This document shows, in pieces, positions 49,658 to 61,101 of a stretch of DNA of 64,000 nt. Where the stretch lies: contig JAECUM010001912.1 in assembly GCA_016617855.1 (NCBI GenBank), forward strand, positions 1 to 64,000, read 5' to 3'. Each line of letters opens with the position of its first letter. Position 1 is the stretch's first letter. The stretch comes from Megalonaias nervosa. Taxonomy: Eukaryota; Mollusca; Bivalvia; Unionida; Unionidae. Both the position numbers and the translations under genes were made by a program. The notes under the pieces are model-generated. The model was not told the origin of the DNA. It saw nothing but the letters and a program-made list of their open reading frames with translations, and ran no database searches.

Positions 49658-49779
49658 CAGTAGAACCTGTTTTGAAAGGCCACCCCTCATTCCAGATAAA
49701 TGAATCTGTGCATCAAGAAGGTGGTCTCTCAAGACAGGTGGTCTCTCATAGCAGTGGTCTTTCAAGACAGGTTTTACTG
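49658..49779. mobile_element. MITE, CAGTAAAA type, copy 2
   Basis: Left CAGTAGAACCTGTTTTGAAA, right (reverse complement) CAGTAAAACCTGTCTTGAAA, flanked by TA on both sides. The inner GGTGGTCTCTCAAGACAGG motif matches the copy at 6076-6228. Confidence 0.85.
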
Positions 49780-50029
49780 TATGAAGTCTGTAGAGACTGT
49801 TCTGTTTTTCCTCTAAAATTGCTCAGGTAAAATCTGGTCAAAAACAGGGTGAGAAAGGTCAAATAAAACTCGACTAGGGTAAGACTAATACTTCTGTTGT
49901 AGGTATGTGTTAAGAATTTCTATACTTTCAATAAAATTTCAAACATTAGTCCTAAAGTTTTTGAAGGTAAAAACCTGGTTTTCAAGAACAACCTACAGAG
50001 CCTTTTTAAATAAGGATACTGTCTTGAAA

Positions 50030-50140
50030 TGCAGGAATTCTATCGAAAATCTTGAAATGCAGGAATTCTGTCTAAAATCTTGAAATGCAGGAATTCTATC
50101 TAAAATATTGAAATGCAGGAATTCTATCTAAAATCTTGTG
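50030..50140. repeat. 28-bp tandem repeat, 4 units
   Basis: The unit is GAAATGCAGGAATTCTATCT followed by AAAATCTT. Confidence 0.93.
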
Positions 50141-50205
50141 GCTTTGTTAATCCTCAAATTTTGCAGTTGGTACTATTAAAAATGAAATCGCATTTGACTG
50201 CCATC

Positions 50206-50368
50206 TTACCAGTTAGATATAGGGAATTTATGGATACATTTACTGCATGATTCTAGTTGGGGAGTACCACCTGTGCAGTCTGCTCTACCAGTTTGATTTA
50301 CCTTTTCACTTTTTGCTGTTGTAGCTGCCAGTAATAATAAAGTTGCAGTCCACCTCCTCATAAATGCA
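50206..50368 (-). CDS. possible first coding exon of a secreted protein
   Basis: From an ATG near 50368 the minus strand encodes a textbook signal peptide (MRRWTATLLLLAATTA, with RR n-region and leucine core). A short Cys-containing region follows (DCTGGTPQLESCSKCIHKFP), and the open frame ends exactly at a strong donor, CTG|GTAAGA near 50211. An in-frame ATG five codons upstream, MNHAF, is an alternative start. The C-x(8)-SCxxCI spacing resembles the start of PSI domains such as those in beta-integrins, but the next conserved positions do not fit well. No downstream exon was found, so this is only a candidate. Confidence 0.3.
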
Positions 50369-50535
50369 TGATTCATGGTAAAATTAGCACACCACATGGT
50401 AGAATGTTCTCCTTTTATGAACACGTCTTGCACAACAAATCTACATAGCTTGGGCTGGTATTCACTGTCACTAGCAATTTCCTGTCTCACAGAATAAGGT
50501 CCCAATGTGAGAATTTGCCAGTCTTGCCAATACAA

Positions 50536-51735
50536 ATTTGTACAGTCTTAGAGTCCAAGGATTGTGTCTGACCTATCATTCACAAGAAGATGATATGCTG
50601 GAGATTAGCATAGTTTGTTCTGGGTGTGATCTCGTGTGGCCTACTTAGATGTTGATTTATGTCAACCCACTGTTTGTGATAAGCAGGGACAACAGTCTAT
50701 ACTCAATAAAGTGAATCTCACTTTTGAATCATGCACTTTGACAGGAGATACAGGCTTTCTGTGTTCCCCTTTCACAAGGCCTGCTGCCTGATGACTGGTG
50801 AAGTAAAGCCTAGGAAATCACAAGTTCATCTAATCTAATTGCAGCAGAGTAATTGTGTCCTAATACAACTATAATGAGTAGCTTTATCATCACACAGTTG
50901 AAAAGTCCCAAACTGTCTGTTATCATAGGCTGCCACTCAAGTGAACTTTTGTAAATATCAACCAATCCATGTGCATGGGTGGAGCCGTAGGTAGACTGCC
51001 ACACCTCCTTTAGATAAATGGCAGGAAAGTTGTACTATTTCTTTTGAGCATGTTGAGGACACATTGTGGAGTTACACACATCTGTTTTGCTCATCTTTGC
51101 CATTATCTGCACTCTAGCTCAGTTAATATTAAATAAATGTCACAGCTAAATGTCAATCATCTGTATTGTGTAAAGCAAACATTTCATCTCTTGATAGAAA
51201 TTCAGTAATTGCATTTTTAGGTAATAAAAGATTATCAGGGTTATATTTTTGAAAAGACATATATTCCTGAAGAATTGAATAATGTATATATTGACATAGA
51301 TATAAAATGCTAATAATGAAAGCAGGTAAGATATATGTCACCATATTGATGATACAGGCTAAGCCATAATTCAAATATTGACTGTCTTTGCCTCTAAGCA
51401 ATGTTCTATATATTGTTCAGAGAGATCCAGTTTAATTATATCACCAGGTAATTCAAATAACACTGCATTTTTTTTATTCAAACTTTTACTTTGTTAATTT
51501 TGAAATGCTTTTCTTTCACAAAATTATGAACATTACGTGTCTTTTGTCAGTTGATAATACAATTTACTGTCACAGATGAAAGTCTTTTTTCAAACTAATT
51601 TTTAATTTTCAGTCAGACAGTATTTAATTGTTACAAAAGGTTCTTTTCAGCTTGTTATAAATACATTGGATGGCCCAGGTTGTGTTTTAAGGTGGTTCTG
51701 GAGGTAGAAAACATAGGAGTACACCCTTTCCCTTC
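50536..51735. other. unassigned noncoding DNA
   Basis: No recognisable gene or repeat. Confidence 0.4.
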
Positions 51736-51739
51736 CAGC

Positions 51740-52045
51740 TAAAATAGTAAACTGTACATGTTTCAAACCTCCCTGAATAAAAATTTAAATTAATACATTA
51801 AAGAAATCAGTACATATTTCAAACCTCCCTGAATAGAAGTAGGGATCAATACATTAAAGGGATCTGTACATGTTTCAAACCTCCCTGAATAGAAGTAGGG
51901 ATCAATACATTAAAGGGATCTGTACATGTTTCAGACCTCCCTGAATAGAAGTAGGGATCAATACATTAAAGAGATCTGTACATGTTTCAAACCTCCCTGA
52001 ATAAAAATAGGGATTAATACATTGAAGGGTTCTGTACATGTTCCA
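51740..52045. repeat. 56-bp minisatellite, 5 units
   Basis: The unit is CTGTACATGTTTCAAACCTC followed by CCTGAATAGAAGTAGGGATC and AATACATTAAAGGGAT. Confidence 0.95.
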
Positions 52046-52107
52046 TACAGGTTATCAATACTTGCAATTTTTAACCAACATACAATATATAATGTTGTAC
52101 TGAGTCA

Positions 52108-52215
52108 GGAATTTTGATCTGCCCTTAAATCATGCATCCCACCATCATGGTGGTCTATGGCAATTTTGATCTGCCCTTAAATCGTGCAGCCCACCATCAT
52201 GGTGGTCTATGGCAT
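52108..52215. repeat. about 53-bp direct duplication with inner palindrome
   Basis: AATTTTGATCTGCCCTTAAA and CCCACCATCATGGTGGTCTA occur twice. CCACCATCATGGTGG is a near-perfect palindrome. Confidence 0.9.
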
Positions 52216-52289
52216 CCCTTCCCTTATAATACTACCTAAAAACCCATATCCAGGCAAAGGGGCCGATTAGACAGTGTCTGCCCATGCAG

Positions 52290-52945
52290 ATGGGCCAGTA
52301 TGACATGGTGTGCAAGTCAGATGTACCACTTTGACACTGTTTACAAGTCAGATATGCCAGTTTGACAATGTATACAAGTCAGATGTACCAGTTTAATGTT
52401 GTATACAAGTCAAAAGGGCTATTTTGACACTGTATACAAATTAGATGGGCCAGTTTGACACTGTTTACAAGTTGATTGGTCAGTTTGACACTGTACAAGT
52501 CAGATGGGTTGGTTTGACAAGTTGTACAAGTTAGATGGACCAGTTTGACACTGTACAAGTCAGATAGGTCAGTTTGATAGTAGGTGTAAATCAAATGTTC
52601 CATTTTGACATTGTGCAAGTCAGATGGTCCAGTTTGACACATTGTTAAGTCAGATGGTCCATTTTGACACTGAACAAGACAAATCCATGGGTTGTGTTGC
52701 CATTGTAGAAGTGCCAGTTTGACACTGTGGAAGTCCGAAGGGCCAGTTTAACACTGTAAGTCAGATTGTCCATTTTGACACTGTGAGCAAGACAAATCCA
52801 TGGGTTGGGTTGCCATTGTAGATGGGCCAGTTTGACACTGTGGAAGTAAGAAGTGCCACTTTAACACTGTATGCCAGATGGGCCAGTTTGTCACTGTGGA
52901 AGTCAGATGGTCAATTTGACACTGTGTGTAAGTCAGATCCAACTG
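52290..52945. repeat. about 31-bp minisatellite, around 20 units
   Basis: Units of the type AAGTCAGATGGGCCAGTTTG followed by ACACTGTGTAC. A longer block (GACAAATCCATGGGTTG..TTGCCATTGTAGA) occurs at 52677 and 52791, a higher-order duplication of about 114 bp. Part of a fold-back element follows at 52935-53000. Confidence 0.9.
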
Positions 52946-53094
52946 CAGACAGCATAGATCCATATCTATCGTCACATAAAGCACAAGCATATTTGGGACT
53001 ATGCAGATTGATGGGACTAATTTACAAGCATATCAGGGACTATGCAGGTTGATGGGACTAATTCATAGAACATGCAATGTAGACACTGGCTTCC

Positions 53095-53930
53095 ATTGTA
53101 TTTTGTGGTGGTCGGCTGTGTTGTTTACGGGTGGATCTGACTTAATTCCATATATACAGGGTGGTTGATGCTTTGTCTTACAAACACCAATCTGACTTAA
53201 TTCCATATATACAGGGTGGTTGATGTTTTGTCTTACAAACACCAATCTGACTTAATTCCATATATACTGGGTGGTTGATGCTTTGTCTTACAAACACCAA
53301 TCTGACTTAATTCCATATGTACTGGGTGGTTGATGCTTTGTCTTACAAACACCAATCTGACTTAATTCCATATATACAGGGTGGTGGATGCTTTGTCTTA
53401 ACAAACACCAATCTGACTTAATTCCATATATACAGGGTGGTTGATGCTTTGTCTTACAAACACCAAGCTGACTTAATTCCATATATACAGGGTGGTGGAT
53501 GCTTTGTCTTACAAACACCAATCTGACTTAATTCCATATATACAGGGTGGTTGATGCTTTGTCTTAACAAACACCAATCTGACTTAATTCCATATATATA
53601 CAGGGTTGTTGATGCTTTGTCTTACAAACACCAATCTGACTTAATTCCATATATACAGGGTGGTTGATGCTTTGTTGCTTTTTCTTAACAAACACCAATC
53701 TGACTTAATTCCATATATATATACAGGGTGGTTGATGCTTTGTCTTACAAACACCAAGCTGACTTAATTCCATATATACAGGGTGGTTGATGCTTTGTCT
53801 TACGAACACCAATATGACTTAATTCCATATATACAGGGTGGTTGATGCTTTGTCTTACAAACACCAATCTGACTTAATTCCATATATACAGGGTGGTTGA
53901 TGCTTTGTCTTACAAACACCAAGTTGACCA
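53095..53930. repeat. 57-58 bp minisatellite, about 14 units
   Basis: The unit is CTTACAAACACCAATCTGAC followed by TTAATTCCATATATACAGGG and TGGTTGATGCTTTGT. Variants include TCTTAACAAACA, extra TA pairs and one TTGCTTTT insertion. Confidence 0.96.
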
Positions 53931-54425
53931 ATGAAATCAATCTTTGTGCATGCACTTTTTCCCCTAACCACCTGACAAAGCGTACATGGCTACATAACAT
54001 TATGTTATTGAGGTGATGAACAATGCCATGGTTTCAATCTGTTGAACATGAAGTTATTTTCTTTGATTAGACTTTAAAATGCATGTAATCATTATTAGTG
54101 GCTGTCACTTTACAACTGCTTCAAACTTTCTCCCTCATGCTGACACAAAAAGTGATTCAATTGTCTTTGTAATATGCAGTATGAGAAAAGACTGTGATGT
54201 TTCATCACTCATTTCCTGATGAAAAAGGATCCAAAATGTATCAACGTTTTAACATTCTTTCACTGATTAGATTTCTGGCTAATTATCAATGTTATTAAAA
54301 CAAACAACCCAAAAAATATTTCTTAAAAATTAAGTAATTGTATAATGTAAGATTTAGATACTTTTTACCACCCAAAAAATCCAACTGACATGGATTTAAG
54401 CAGCCATATATATTCTGAGACTTCC
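53931..54425. other. unassigned noncoding DNA
   Basis: No gene or repeat recognised. Confidence 0.4.
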
Positions 54426-54429
54426 TCCT

Positions 54430-55390
54430 TGTTTACCAGTTTAAGTTTTTTAAGCTCTGTTGCTCATTGACCAGAAGAGCTTATGGGATGGTCTTATGTT
54501 TGATGTCCCTCCTTCGGTTAGCACAGGTTTCTATTGCTACTTCAGAACAACTAGGAGAATTGTCATGAAACTTCAAACATGTTCATCACAGGGTCTAGTT
54601 GGTCCTAAATGTAAATGGTGCTGATCAGACAACCAATATGGCCACTGTATCAGCCATCTTTAAACACTTTATCACTGCACCTCAGGAATGGTGGTCATAT
54701 GGAGTTTTCACTAAAATACATATTATCATGTAAAAAAAAATGATGCTGTTTGATTTCCAGTATGGCCACCGTGGCAACCATCTTGAACAAATCTTTTTAT
54801 CACTACTTCTTCTGAACAGAATGTCATATCAACATTGGATTTTCAACAGAAGACTTCTTATAATGTCCAGGTTATACTTTATGAAAATGGTGCTGAGCTG
54901 ACATCCATCATGTCCACCATGGCAGCCATCTTGAAAGCCCTGTTATTGCTACTCATGCATGGAGGGTCATATTGACAGTATGTTTCATAGAAGACAAATT
55001 ATGACGTCTAGTTTGTCCTGAATGAAAATGGTGTCAATCTAACCTCATATATGGTTGCCACAATTAACATATTGAAAATCTTGTCACTAATTCTCCCGAA
55101 TGGATGGTCTTTTCAACATGGGGTTTTAACCAAAAGTCTTCTAATGGTGTCTATTTTGTTTCAAATGAAAATGTTTTCAATCTTTTATCCAGTTTGGCTG
55201 CCAGTAACTAATTTGAAAATCTTGACACTGAAAAATATCAGAGATGATTTCAGTACTCAACATATAAGCAGAAGAAATGTTCTTATCTTGAATTCCAGGA
55301 AATTCTTTTTGGATAACAGAAAGTCAGTCCCTTCAAGGGACCCATATTTAAATCTTCCAAACAATTCACAAAAGGAACATCACAATTTTG
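54430..55390 (+). mobile_element. element with internal ~145-bp tandem repeats, copy B
   Basis: It opens with GACCAGAAGAGCTTATGGGA near 54470. About five array units follow (CCAATATGGCCACTGTATCA, GCCATCTTGAA, TTTTCAC..AAGACTTCTTA), then the same unique tail as copy A (CTGAAAAATATCAGAGATGA at 55229, GGAAATTCTTTTTGG near 55300). Confidence 0.7.
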
Positions 55391-56080
55391 AGCTCTATTA
55401 GTCATAGACTAGGAGATCTTATGGGCTTGCCTGTTGTCCATCCCGTCATCTGACAACCATCCGTCTGTTGGTACAAGTTTGTTATATTATTTCTCCAACA
55501 TTACCTAGAAGATTGCCATAAAACTTTACACAAACACACATGCACACATTCACACACATTCATCCCAAGGTCTAGCTAGTCTTAAACTAAAAGTGCTGCT
55601 AAGACATCCAATATGGCCACTCTTGCAGCCATCTTGAAAGCTCTTGAAAGCTGGTTAGAGATACTCTTCCTGAATGGATGGTTTTCACTGAAATATATTA
55701 TTTGGCATCTAGTTGGTCCTAAATGAATATGGTGCCAATTTGATGTCCAGTATGGCTACTACAGCATCTTATCACTAACCCTCCAGAATGGAAAATCATA
55801 CAGAATGGGGCTTTCACTATAAGGGTTCTTATGATGTCTGGTTGGTCTTAAATGAAAATATTTCAACTCAAGCATCCATGATGGCTGCAAGAATGGCCAT
55901 CATGGAATTATTGTTATTGATTCTCCTTCAGAATGGATGGTCATATCAATAGGGGGTTTTCAGTGAAAGATTTTTTATGATATTTATGTCCCTAAATAAA
56001 AATGGTACTAAACTGTTGTCCAAAATGGCCACCACAGTAGCCATCTTGAAAATCATGTTATTGCTACTTAGAGACCCATG
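55391..56080 (+). mobile_element. element with internal ~145-bp tandem repeats, copy C (partial)
   Basis: It starts with ATAGACTAGGAGATCTTATG near 55404, the same opening as copy B. Array units follow up to CCATCTTGAAAATCATGTTA near 56040. No unique tail is present, so it is truncated. Head-to-tail with copy B. Confidence 0.65.
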
Positions 56081-56238
56081 GAGGCAATTAGCTGAGAAAT
56101 TATAAATTGATGAATGAAATGTCGAAGTTTTGTGTATTTTTTATATCCTTGATTCTTTTTGTTTTTAAAATCTGTAGGGGGTACAAACATTTGGGAGGGT
56201 AAGCAAATACTTTAAGATCAGTGCATATAAATAACCAT

Positions 56239-56243
<5 letters not shown>

Positions 56244-56323
<80 letters not shown>
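56244..56323. repeat. (CA)n microsatellite
   Basis: CA dinucleotides over about 80 bp. Confidence 0.98.
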
Positions 56324-56325
<2 letters not shown>

Positions 56326-57690
56326 TAATTAAAGTAGAACAAGAAAAACTGAATCTAGCTACGAGTTAGAGGTAGTCCTGTTGCCATTGTTATGTGTGTG
56401 TAAAATAGAGCCAGTTGTTGACAGCATAGACCCAGGTCTAGCATTGCATTGGCTTAAAAACACAAATGTTAAGGTCACTGTGACTATATTATCTATAATG
56501 GGGCCAGTAGGTTAAAGGTCAAGGTCAACATGACTGGAGAAAGTAAAAATGGTTTCCACAAACTTACTCGAGTTCTGTCTGTACCTTTTGCCTTGACCAA
56601 ATTTTGTGGATGACTGGCATTTAATACAAGATAAACACATATTGATTTTGAATTCAAAAGGTCAAGTATCCAACCTTTCACATAAAAGAAATGTAATGAT
56701 ATTTTGATTCATATAGTGGACATAAAATGTACTGTTGATGGTTGTGATGTTTCTCTTTGGCAACCTTACAATGTAGCATTGACTTATACTGTACAACATT
56801 ATGTTTCTCACCTGTCAACTTTGTCATCTTGATAATTTTCAAAGGTAATAATAACTAATAATTATTTAAGTGACAAAATCTGACAACTGTAGACCAGTGG
56901 AAATAAAAATAATCAGATTGATAGCTTGCCTCTTTTTGCATGGATTACGGTTAGGTACTTTGTCAGTTTGCTGAAACAAATCACAGGCCCTTTAGTCATG
57001 TTTTTCTTTGTTTCTGCAAGTAATATTCACAATCGATCTTTGTTGATAAAACCAAGAAACAAATGTCATTGTCAGTTTAGAAAACAAAAAATAACAGTAA
57101 GATTCCCATCTATAAAACCCTAGCTGTCAGTGTTCATGAGTGTAAGCTGATGTTTTCTGTAATAATGTGCTGACTGCATTGAGATGGGGGGACAGTCCAA
57201 GATGGGTCATTTTCAACATAAAATTGGTCACCAAGGGGTTCAGGCCATACATAGCAAGTGGCCACTCATCAGAGGGGTCATTCAAGAGGTGGAACCACTG
57301 TGTATATATACATTGTCTTTTGAGAAGTTGTTTATTTTTTCCCAATGTTGGTCATCATATTTTATAAGAGTTATGATTTTTTATGTTACAACCAATTATA
57401 TTATATTGATGCCATCATTGCATCATGTCCACAGTTTAATGTAATTAACATTGCCTTTTCTTATTGCTTTGTATCCCATGAATAAAGTAAATTACATGTT
57501 TTATAGCTTGTAATTGGTCTTATCAGTGCAAAGTTTTTCTTTGTCCCTCAAACAGTTTTTGTTTCCGGTGTCTGTTTTTGGTTGAGTGCATGACCCAGTA
57601 AAGAATCTCTTATTGTAAATTGTTAGATTAAACCCCTTAAATACAAGATTTTATACTCACTAGGCCTTTCTAAAAATTGAAAGCTGACTT
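56324..57690. other. unassigned noncoding DNA with repeat fragments
   Basis: A fold-back fragment (AGCATAGACCCAGGTCTAGC) lies near 56420. A copy of the 5270-5710 repeat (TTTTGTGGATGACTGGCAT, AAGGTCAAGGTCA) lies at 56500-56690. No gene seen. Confidence 0.5.
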
Positions 57691-57739
57691 GTAAAAAATG
57701 CATACACCATTGTTTCTGTCTTTCTATGTACTCCTGTTT

Positions 57740-58770
57740 CTTTATTGCATCATTGGACTTGTACTAATATGTCTTTATTGCGTCAGTGGACTTGTTGTTG
57801 TTGTTGTTGTTGTTGTTGTAGGGTTTAACGCCATTTTTCAGCACAAGATAGGCTATACATGGCGGCCAGTATAGTTGGTGGAGGAAGACCCCGGGAAGAA
57901 CCACTGACCCACGACAAGCTACTGGCAGGCTTTCTCACGTACCCATGTTAGCTGAGCCTGAGACTCGAACTCATGCAGACAGAGGTGAGATGGCAGTGAT
58001 CCATAACGATAAGCACTTTAGACCACTCGGCCACTCGGGGCCCCCAATGGACTTGTACTCGTGTCCTTATTGCATCAGTGGACTTGTACTGAGATGTCTT
58101 TATTGCATCAGTGGACTTGTACTAATATATCTTTATTGCATCAATAGACCTGTACTCATATGGCTTTATTGCATCAGTGGACTTGTGTCTTTATTGCATC
58201 AGTGGACTTGTACTGAGATGGCTTTGTTGCATCAGTGGACTTGTACTGAGATGTCTTTATTGCATCAATGGACTTGTATGTCTTTATTGCATCAATGGAC
58301 TTGTACTTGTGTATCTTTGTTGTATTAATGGACTTGTACTCATATGTCTTTATTGCATCAATGGACTTGTACTCATCTTTTATTGTATCAATGGACTTGT
58401 ACTGAGATGTCATTATTACATCAATGGACTTGTACTCATATGTCTTTACTGTATCAGTGGACTTGTACTCGTGTCTTTATTGCATCAATGGACTTGTACT
58501 TGTATGTCTTTATTACATCATTGAAATCAGCTGATACACATTAAGGGATCTTCTTGATCTGATGTTTTTTTATTGCTTCATTGGACTCCTACTTGCATTT
58601 TTATTGCATCATTGAAATCGCCTGTCTTCTTGTACATGTTTTCCTATTACATCATTGGACTCCTACTTGTATTGTTTTACTCCGTTGGACTTGTACTCAT
58701 GGTTTTTTTTGCATTATCTTGTACTCGTGTGTCCTTATTGCATCATTGAAATTAAAGGATCATCTTGCAT
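57740..58770. repeat. about 33-bp minisatellite, around 20 units, split by a SINE
   Basis: Units of the type TGTCTTTATTGCATCAATGG followed by ACTTGTACTCATA. The array begins before 57794, is interrupted by the SINE at 57795-58045 and resumes with AATGGACTTGTACTCG. Units decay after 58500. Confidence 0.92.
57795..58045 (-). mobile_element. tRNA-derived SINE inserted in a minisatellite
   Basis: Best-preserved family member: minus-strand head GGGGGCCCCGAGTGGCCGAG, A box, GAGTTCGAGTCTCAGG B box near 57970, GAGAAAGCCTGCC, GGTTCTTCCCGGGG, 3' block CTGAAAAATGGCGTTAAACC and a (CAA)8-type tail at 57795-57820. TGGACTTG flanks both sides (57787-57794, 58048-58055), consistent with a target duplication but also with the host repeat. 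Confidence 0.92.
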
Positions 58771-58961
58771 TCATGTTTACAAACCACACATTTGAAACTG
58801 GAAGCAGTATCAAAACTGCAATTTTAAAGAATCTTTAACAATGTTCATTGAGAATCTATAGATTTTCAATTATTGATCCAATGTGAGTATGAAAACTGAA
58901 ATGTTTTCGATCATATTTATCATTTTGCTGTTAGTATGAATTTCCTACTCTGATTATATTA

Positions 58962-59155
58962 GTGTATATGCCTACTAAAAAGTCGAATCCAATTCACATT
59001 ACATAATGCACTGGCAGATCTGGGTCTTTGCAGTTTGCAGGAGTACTCAGAACAGATAACACAGACTCTGATCTTCCATCACATTATGTAAAAGCGGATC
59101 AGTCTGTATTGTTTGCAGTTGAACTTGACTTATAAGCATGTACATATCGTAGTAG
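58962..59155. mobile_element. fold-back (double-hairpin) element, copy 5
   Basis: GCACTGGCAGATCTGGGTCT (near 59010) and the second module ACAGACTCTGATCTTCCATC../..AGCGGATCAGTCTGT (59060-59110) are followed by CAGTTGAACTTGACTTATAA. The left hairpin arm is lost. Confidence 0.65.
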
Positions 59156-59324
59156 CATAACATAAACTTGTAAGATTCTGCTTGTACATAGTTTCTCACT
59201 TTTATGAATATTTCTATTAGATTTACATTATAATCTGTCAAGTCAGAAGACAAGGTTCAAAAGATATTTAATTTTTAAAAAATGACTTTATAAAAGTTAT
59301 TTAGTTTGATTTCTGAAATAGATG

Positions 59325-59802
59325 GTTATAGGACCATACTAATTCAGTTCCCATAGTAAATCTATGGAAACACCATGATATTAAAAATTCAATAACTTAA
59401 AATTTCTGAGTGCTCATGATCAAACCTATATTTATCAGCATAGATGAAACCTGGTTGTCAGCTTCTGTGTGGAGGAAAGGATATGAGCCTCAGCATTTTC
59501 TGGACCTGCATGTGTTTGAAACATGTGCTTTAAATTCCACACCAAAGAGTCAGGTGCTAATTTTAGTAATGAGTGTTCCAAACTCAAGACTGTTAAAGGA
59601 CTGAAATTTCATCAATAAAACAATGTCTCTATTTTTTTCACTTACAACTAGGATAGGCTCTCAAAAGATTCTTTTTCCTAAAACATAACTTTCATTATTA
59701 ACCAATCCTTGCCAGCCAAACCCATATATACTCTATTATATGTTCACCCATCTCCAGGCTGGTTCCCATTTTTCCATACCATTAGTACCTTGTGTCCTAT
59801 AT
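59325..59802. repeat. segmental duplication, copy 1 (empty site)
   Basis: About 480 bp matching 60695-61101, 62042-62114 and 63418-63429 with only scattered differences. It contains CCAAACCCATATATACTC and TTGTGTCCTAT uninterrupted, i.e. the pre-insertion sites of LTR-B and LTR-A. It overlaps a 64-codon frame that is not conserved in copy 2. Confidence 0.9.
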
Positions 59803-60694
59803 CCGCCCTTGATTTTCTTGACAACCCTAGGAATAGTACAATATATAAGTAAGCAATGTGCATAGTTCTGCTTGTCAAAGATTACAGTAGTGAATATTAA
59901 ATTATGTTGCAAGTTCATTTTCACCTAAAGAGCAATGGAGCATTTCAGGCAACATTGAAATATTTGAGTTTTATTTAAGAAAATCAGAAAAAAATATTAA
60001 AATAAAGCTGTCTAATAAGAGTCATCTTTTTTGATATCACCATTTATCTCTCTTCAATTTAATATTGAAATATATTACCAGCCTTGTCATATTGTGTAAT
60101 TAATGAATTAAAGGTCAAGGTAACCATCTATATGTACATGTATTATTACAGAAAAAGAGATTTAAATGACAAAAATTACCTAAAATTCCTCCCAGAAAAC
60201 ATATAATTTAAAACTAAAGTAAGGTAGACATAAGTCCATTAAAATGCAAAATATGAAGTTTCAAAACATTCATTGAAAGAAATTAGTGGGATGCAAAGTC
60301 ATGAGAGGTCATCACCATTAAGCATGGTGAAAGAGACCTAAGTGATTATATCTGAAGCATTATGTTTCAAAACACAACTAGGAATTATCATATTGCTTAC
60401 TATAATTGTTCTATAAATGGTACATTGTATAGATTTTATATATTTAGTGCTTAGATATAAACCAAAGTGTAAAACACTCCACCTAATATAGTCAAATCTA
60501 CACACTGTTCCCCTCCCCCCTTCTTGGCAACAGTTGATATATCTGAATATGTGTTTAATATCCCACTGAAAGTCACTCTGTGGCTTACAAAAGGTATTAA
60601 TTTTGCTTGTTATCCACAAGTAGAACTATATGATTGCATTTATAGTAAAGTTAATTGCACTTGCATATGTGGAGTCACTGTATTGCTGTAGTTG
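59803..60694. other. unassigned noncoding DNA between the duplicates
   Basis: No gene or repeat recognised. Confidence 0.4.
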
Positions 60695-61101
60695 TCTATA
60701 GGACTCGTGGTACTAATTCAGTTCCCATAGTAAACCTATGCAAACACCATGATATTAAAAATTCAATAACTTAAAATTTCTGAGTGCTCATGATCAAACC
60801 TATATTTATCAGTATAGATAAAACCTGGATGTCAGCTTCTGTGTAGAGGAAAGGATATGAGCCATGGCATTTTCTGGACCTGCATGTGTTTGAAACATGT
60901 GCTTTCAGTTCCACATCAGAGAGTCAGGTGCCAATTTTAGTAATGAGTGTTTCAAACTCAAGACTGTTAAAGGACTTAAATTCCATCAATAAAACAATGT
61001 CTCTATTTTTTTTTAATTACAACTAGGATAAGCTCTCAAAAGATTCTTTTTCCTAAAAACATTACTTATATTATTAACCAGTCCTGGCCATCCAAACCCA
61101 C

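Noticed and set aside
53095..53930. CRISPR-like array (regular ~58-bp repeats)
   Set aside because: There are no unique spacers between repeats: whole units repeat directly. The context is eukaryotic, so this is a minisatellite.
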